Assembly (NCBI GenBank): GCA_964489835.1
Contig: CAZBBC010000012.1
Coordinates: 5,747-69,746, forward strand
DNA length: 64,000 nt
DNA from: CAZBBC01 sp964489835
GTDB lineage: Bacteria > Calditrichota > Calditrichia > JAJRVZ01
Reading direction: 5' to 3'
The first letter of the stretch is position 1. The number at the start of each line of letters is the position of its first letter. Of the stretch, positions 61,435 through 64,000 are shown piece after piece. The position numbers and the translations under genes are program-made. The notes beneath the pieces are model-generated. The model saw only the letters and a program-made list of their open reading frames with translations, searched no databases and had not been told where the DNA came from.

Positions 61435-62951
61435 TTGGATGAGGTTATCTCAGGTGAAAATTGTTTTACACAATTCCGACCGGCATGTTTTGCCGCATAC
61501 AATGCTGTATCGGCTTTGTATATGAGATCGGTTGATGTCGATGCGTCAATAGGGAGAGAGGCGGTACCAACACTGACGGTTAATTTTCCTAACGGCTGCA
61601 CGTGTTCATCCTGGAATGCAGCATCTGCCACGTGAGATTTGAGTCGTTCTGCCAGGATTATAACACCTTCTCTACCTACGCCTGGTAAGATTACAGCAAA
61701 TTCTTCACCCCCATATCGGGCAACAATATCATTCTCACGCACCGTGTCTTTTAAGATTAGAGCTAATTTTCTTAAAACCTCATCACCAGCCTGGTGACCG
61801 AGGGTATCATTATAATTTTTGAAGTGATCAACATCGAGAATAATCAGAGATACACCCTGTTTACTACGTGTATGACGCAGAATTTCCTCTTTCAGGCGCA
61901 TCTCAAAATACCTGAAATTATGCAGATCGGTCATACCGTCTGTATAGGAGAGTTGGATCACTTCGTCATAAAGAGAAGCATTAGACAGAGCTATGGATAC
62001 GATATGATTAATCGTTTGCAGAATCTCAAGTTCATTTTTCTGATAAGGTTTCTCGTTGACCCGCGGTCCCAGACAAATAAGGGCATCTTCCTGATTGCGG
62101 GCAGTCGTGATTGGGGAGATGAGTTCCGTATTTATGCTCGCCAGGGCGCGTGCACCCGCAGATTTGCGGACATATTTGGGCAGTTTGTTCATAACCTGTG
62201 CGGATTGATTTTTATGCAAATAAGAAATCAATGCGTCACTTTTTTCGATGGTTATATTTTCTATATCCGCCTTATAGAGACCTTTGGAGTTTAAAATTGA
62301 CAGACGCTGTTCCGTTTTTTTTGCATTATATAAAAAAACGGCACTTTTACAACTAAATTTTCCTATCAATGAAAGTAATGTGGAATTTATCAATCTATCT
62401 ACATCCAATATAGCATGCAATTCCAGGGAAACATCAAAAATATTCCGTAGATCATAAATCTTTTTTCTTAATTCTTTGTTCTTGTCCAAAAGGGTTTGAT
62501 TAAGCTGATAGATCTGCTGATTGGCGCTTTCCAACTCTTTTGATTGCCAGACCAGATTGTCATTCAACCGTTTAAAGCGAAGAGCTGAATTCACACGTGC
62601 GATGAGTTCATCAAAACTAAATGGTTTTATAATGTAGTCATCGGCGCCAACTTCCAAACCATTGATTACATCCTTAATTTCACTTTTTGCCGTTAGCATT
62701 AAAATCGGAATATATTCCTCAATACTGCCATTGGCGCGGATTTTTTTTGCTACCTCTATCCCGGAAATTCCGGGTAGCATAACATCCAGCAGAATAACAT
62801 CAGGTTTCGATCTGCTGAATTTCTCCAGCGCTATTTCCCCACTTTCTGCTTTATCAATCTCAAATCCTTGTTCAGTTAGAAATTTACTTAACACTTGAAG
62901 CATTTCATGATGGTCTTCAACAATCAAAACTTTGTAGGATGTTTTGTCCAC
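61431..62951 (-). CDS. Diguanylate cyclase with REC, coiled coil, GAF and GGDEF domains
   Basis: The receiver domain (residues 1-125; Asp in VILLDVMLPGISGIEVAKKI) is followed by a coiled coil (about 128-170), a GAF-like domain (about 180-325) and the GGDEF domain (about 335-500). The active site is RYGGEEFAVILPG (GGEEF form). The inhibitory I-site RxxD is present five residues before it (VRENDIVARYGGEEF), so product inhibition is expected. It makes cyclic di-GMP in response to phosphorylation and perhaps a small ligand. The HD-GYP protein at 8984 could be an opposing enzyme. Confidence 0.93.
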   Translation of the reverse strand: MDKTSYKVLIVEDHHEMLQVLSKFLTEQGFEIDKAESGEIALEKFSRSKPDVILLDVMLPGISGIEVAKKIRANGSIEEYIPILMLTAKSEIKDVINGLEVGADDYIIKPFSFDELIARVNSALRFKRLNDNLVWQSKELESANQQIYQLNQTLLDKNKELRKKIYDLRNIFDVSLELHAILDVDRLINSTLLSLIGKFSCKSAVFLYNAKKTEQRLSILNSKGLYKADIENITIEKSDALISYLHKNQSAQVMNKLPKYVRKSAGARALASINTELISPITTARNQEDALICLGPRVNEKPYQKNELEILQTINHIVSIALSNASLYDEVIQLSYTDGMTDLHNFRYFEMRLKEEILRHTRSKQGVSLIILDVDHFKNYNDTLGHQAGDEVLRKLALILKDTVRENDIVARYGGEEFAVILPGVGREGVIILAERLKSHVADAAFQDEHVQPLGKLTVSVGTASLPIDASTSTDLIYKADTALYAAKHAGRNCVKQFSPEITSSK

Positions 62952-63108
62952 TCGCCGAACCTTTTAATTAGATAAGTGTTATATAAATTGATATACAAAA
63001 AATAAATTACTAATTTTTTTAAAATAATAAAATAGATATCTTAATACAAGAAAATACATAAGATAAATATGAGTTGTTTCCTTATTTTTTACCACTAACC
63101 AGGCAGGT

Positions 63109-63552
63109 ATGATGAGAAATTTACTACTAAAATACAGTTTTGTGTTCGGTTTTATTATTGCGTTTGCAGTTCCCGTTTTTTTTATCAGTGCATGTAATAC
63201 CAATACTGAGCCGGAAGAAGAGATAATTTTACCCGATAGTGATCTAAATTATACCGACGATATCCATCGTCTTTTTGTAGTCAAATGTGCCAGCAGAAAC
63301 GGCTGCCACGCCTATCCTGAGCCGGCCAGAGATTTAGACCTGACGGATTATCAAAATATTATATCGCATTTTGTGGAGGGAAGTGTTCCGCTCATTATCC
63401 CCGGATATGGTGAAGAAAGTTTCTTATACAATATACTCCGGGAGCCGTTGCTGACCGTTTCTCGTATGCCTAAAAATGAAAAACCTCTCAGTGCTAATAA
63501 TATTGTTGGTATTCGAACCTGGATCGATGAAGGGGCACCGCAATTTCCCTGA
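63109..63552 (+). CDS. Lipoprotein with a haem-c-like domain of unusual spacing
   Basis: A lipobox FFISAC makes Cys29 the likely lipidated residue. After an acidic linker, the folded part resembles planctomycete-type cytochrome c domains: IHRLFVVKCASRNGCHAYPE, DLDLTDYQNIISHF and GEESFLYNILREPL, SRMPKNEKPLS and IRTWIDEGAPQFP. The expected haem motif appears as Cys60...Cys66-His67, with five residues between the cysteines instead of two to four. The Met in SRMP could be the distal ligand. It may bind haem, or the motif may form a disulphide. It stands alone, with its start at 63109 after a GGCAGGT site. Confidence 0.72.
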   Translation: MMRNLLLKYSFVFGFIIAFAVPVFFISACNTNTEPEEEIILPDSDLNYTDDIHRLFVVKCASRNGCHAYPEPARDLDLTDYQNIISHFVEGSVPLIIPGYGEESFLYNILREPLLTVSRMPKNEKPLSANNIVGIRTWIDEGAPQFP

Positions 63553-63719
63553 TTGTAAAAAAAATGCACACTTTTTTCTTTGCTCATTTAGCACTAAGGG
63601 TAACTCTATTTTTGTAACTTAATAATTAACAGTAATTTATGATAGATAATAATTTTTGGTATCGTATTTGCATGATATAAAAGTGAGCACCTAAATTCCT
63701 CTTTTGTTCCTCACCATAT

Positions 63720-63746
63720 ATGCCCCCTCCCGGGGGCATTTTTTTT
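63720..63746 (+). terminator. Strong rho-independent terminator
   Basis: An 8-bp stem ATGCCCCC / GGGGGCAT with loop TCCC is followed by eight T. It lies 168 bases past the lipoprotein stop. Either the lipoprotein message has a long 3' end, or a short noncoding RNA starting near 63682 ends here (TATAAA at 63676-63681). Confidence 0.88.
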
Positions 63747-63832
63747 ATGGTAATCACCAAAAAGTTGACGGTTAACAATCAAAGAATTAATTTATCCATG
63801 AATGATTTGTTTTCAGCTTAGGTCCGGGCTAG

Positions 63833-63868
63833 GCTATTGTAGCCAAAAACTTTGTCATTTTAGCAAAA
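63833..63868 (-). repeat. Second copy of the 36-bp promoter-like motif
   Basis: On the minus strand this matches 59158-59193 at 32 of 36 bases, including ACAAAGTTTTTGGCTA and AATAGC. No minus-strand gene lies immediately downstream before the + strand lipoprotein, so a simple promoter role is less obvious here than in the first copy. Confidence 0.5.
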
Positions 63869-63875
63869 TTTCTAC

Positions 63876-64000
63876 AAACTGAATATATTCATTTAACGCA
63901 GAAACCGCAGAGATTTTTTTATAATACATTTTTTAATTCGTGAAACCGTGGACTATTTTTTTTGTTTGCAGCCTGCGGCTGCGGTATGAATGAATTAATA
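63876..64000. mobile_element. MITE-like element with CGCAG words, reaching the window edge
   Basis: The left end AAACTGAATATATTCATT (63876-63893) resembles the ends of the elements at 30613 and 54037. CGCAGAAACCGCAGAG words follow. Toward the right, TGCAGCCTGCGGCTGCGG and then TGAATGAATTAATA are an inverted counterpart. The centre is AT-rich and non-coding. The right terminus may be cut by the window end. The other ~320 bases of this gap hold the terminator at 63720 and the motif at 63833-63868. Confidence 0.55.

Noticed and set aside
1..64000. CRISPR arrays, prophage or insertion-sequence transposase genes
   Set aside because: No regular repeat-spacer pattern, cas gene, transposase or integrase was seen on either strand.

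Overview
The window is about 64 kb of ordinary-density bacterial chromosome (moderately AT-rich, genes on both strands in short operons), carrying one 100-N scaffold gap at 31954-32053. The gene content suggests an uncultured member of the Fibrobacteres-Chlorobi-Bacteroidetes neighbourhood (Calditrichota/Marinimicrobia/KSB1-like): BshA-type bacillithiol synthesis, HslUV, a long multi-S1 ribosomal protein S1, a DUF4834-like small protein, sigma-54, and outer-membrane and lipoprotein genes. That placement is inference from gene families. No rRNA, tRNA, CRISPR array, prophage or transposase gene was found.

Layout. 1-2704: the 3' end of recN, an unknown acidic protein and the Fe-S carrier ATPase Mrp. 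3001-7545: an operon of mannose-type PTS EIIC and EIID, HPr, EI and a bifunctional phosphoglucose/phosphomannose isomerase, with no EIIA or EIIB. 7838-12180: metK, then a leftward group of folB, folK, deoxynucleoside kinase, a 59-residue membrane protein and a GAF/HD-GYP phosphodiesterase. 12198-14211: groES-groEL under a perfect CIRCE operator. 14381-25781: a degenerate M24 peptidase, penicillin acylase homologue, spore-photoproduct-lyase-like radical SAM protein, oxidoreductase remnant, RRM protein, nitroreductase, DUF4105 protein, MATE exporter, solitary Phd-like antitoxin and HtpG. 25833-31835: shortened glycosyltransferase, pyruvate kinase, second MATE exporter, PdxA and a Ca/Na exchanger. 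32119-41894: an SH3 remnant, HNH nuclease, trpS-scpA-scpB-rluB-cmk-rpsA, MreB and a TPR-like protein. 42170-46544: rpoN, hslV, hslU and argF. 46558-53277: a translationally coupled surface-glycan cluster. 53274-64000: comF, an outer-membrane protein, a FliA/WhiG sigma factor, a hybrid sensor kinase, a small FlgM-like protein, HU, a STAS protein, GDPD, BshA, a REC-GAF-GGDEF cyclase and a haem-type lipoprotein.

The most interesting feature is a compact sigma-28 circuit without flagellar genes. A FliA/WhiG sigma factor (55980-56738) lies 1.5 kb from an unannotated 52-residue protein (58209-58367) resembling the sigma-28-binding end of FlgM. Directly upstream of that small gene is a near-consensus FliA promoter (58146-58172). 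A STAS anti-anti-sigma-type protein, apparently starting at ATT, and a sensor kinase with eroded ATP-binding motifs lie beside it.

A second theme is small dispersed DNA: at least two, probably three, MITE-like elements of about 170-215 bp share an inverted end (roughly AACCTGATCTATTCA) but carry different short GC-rich tandem words inside. Three genes also look like products of deletion (a medium-chain oxidoreductase, a glycosyltransferase and an NlpC/P60-type SH3 protein).
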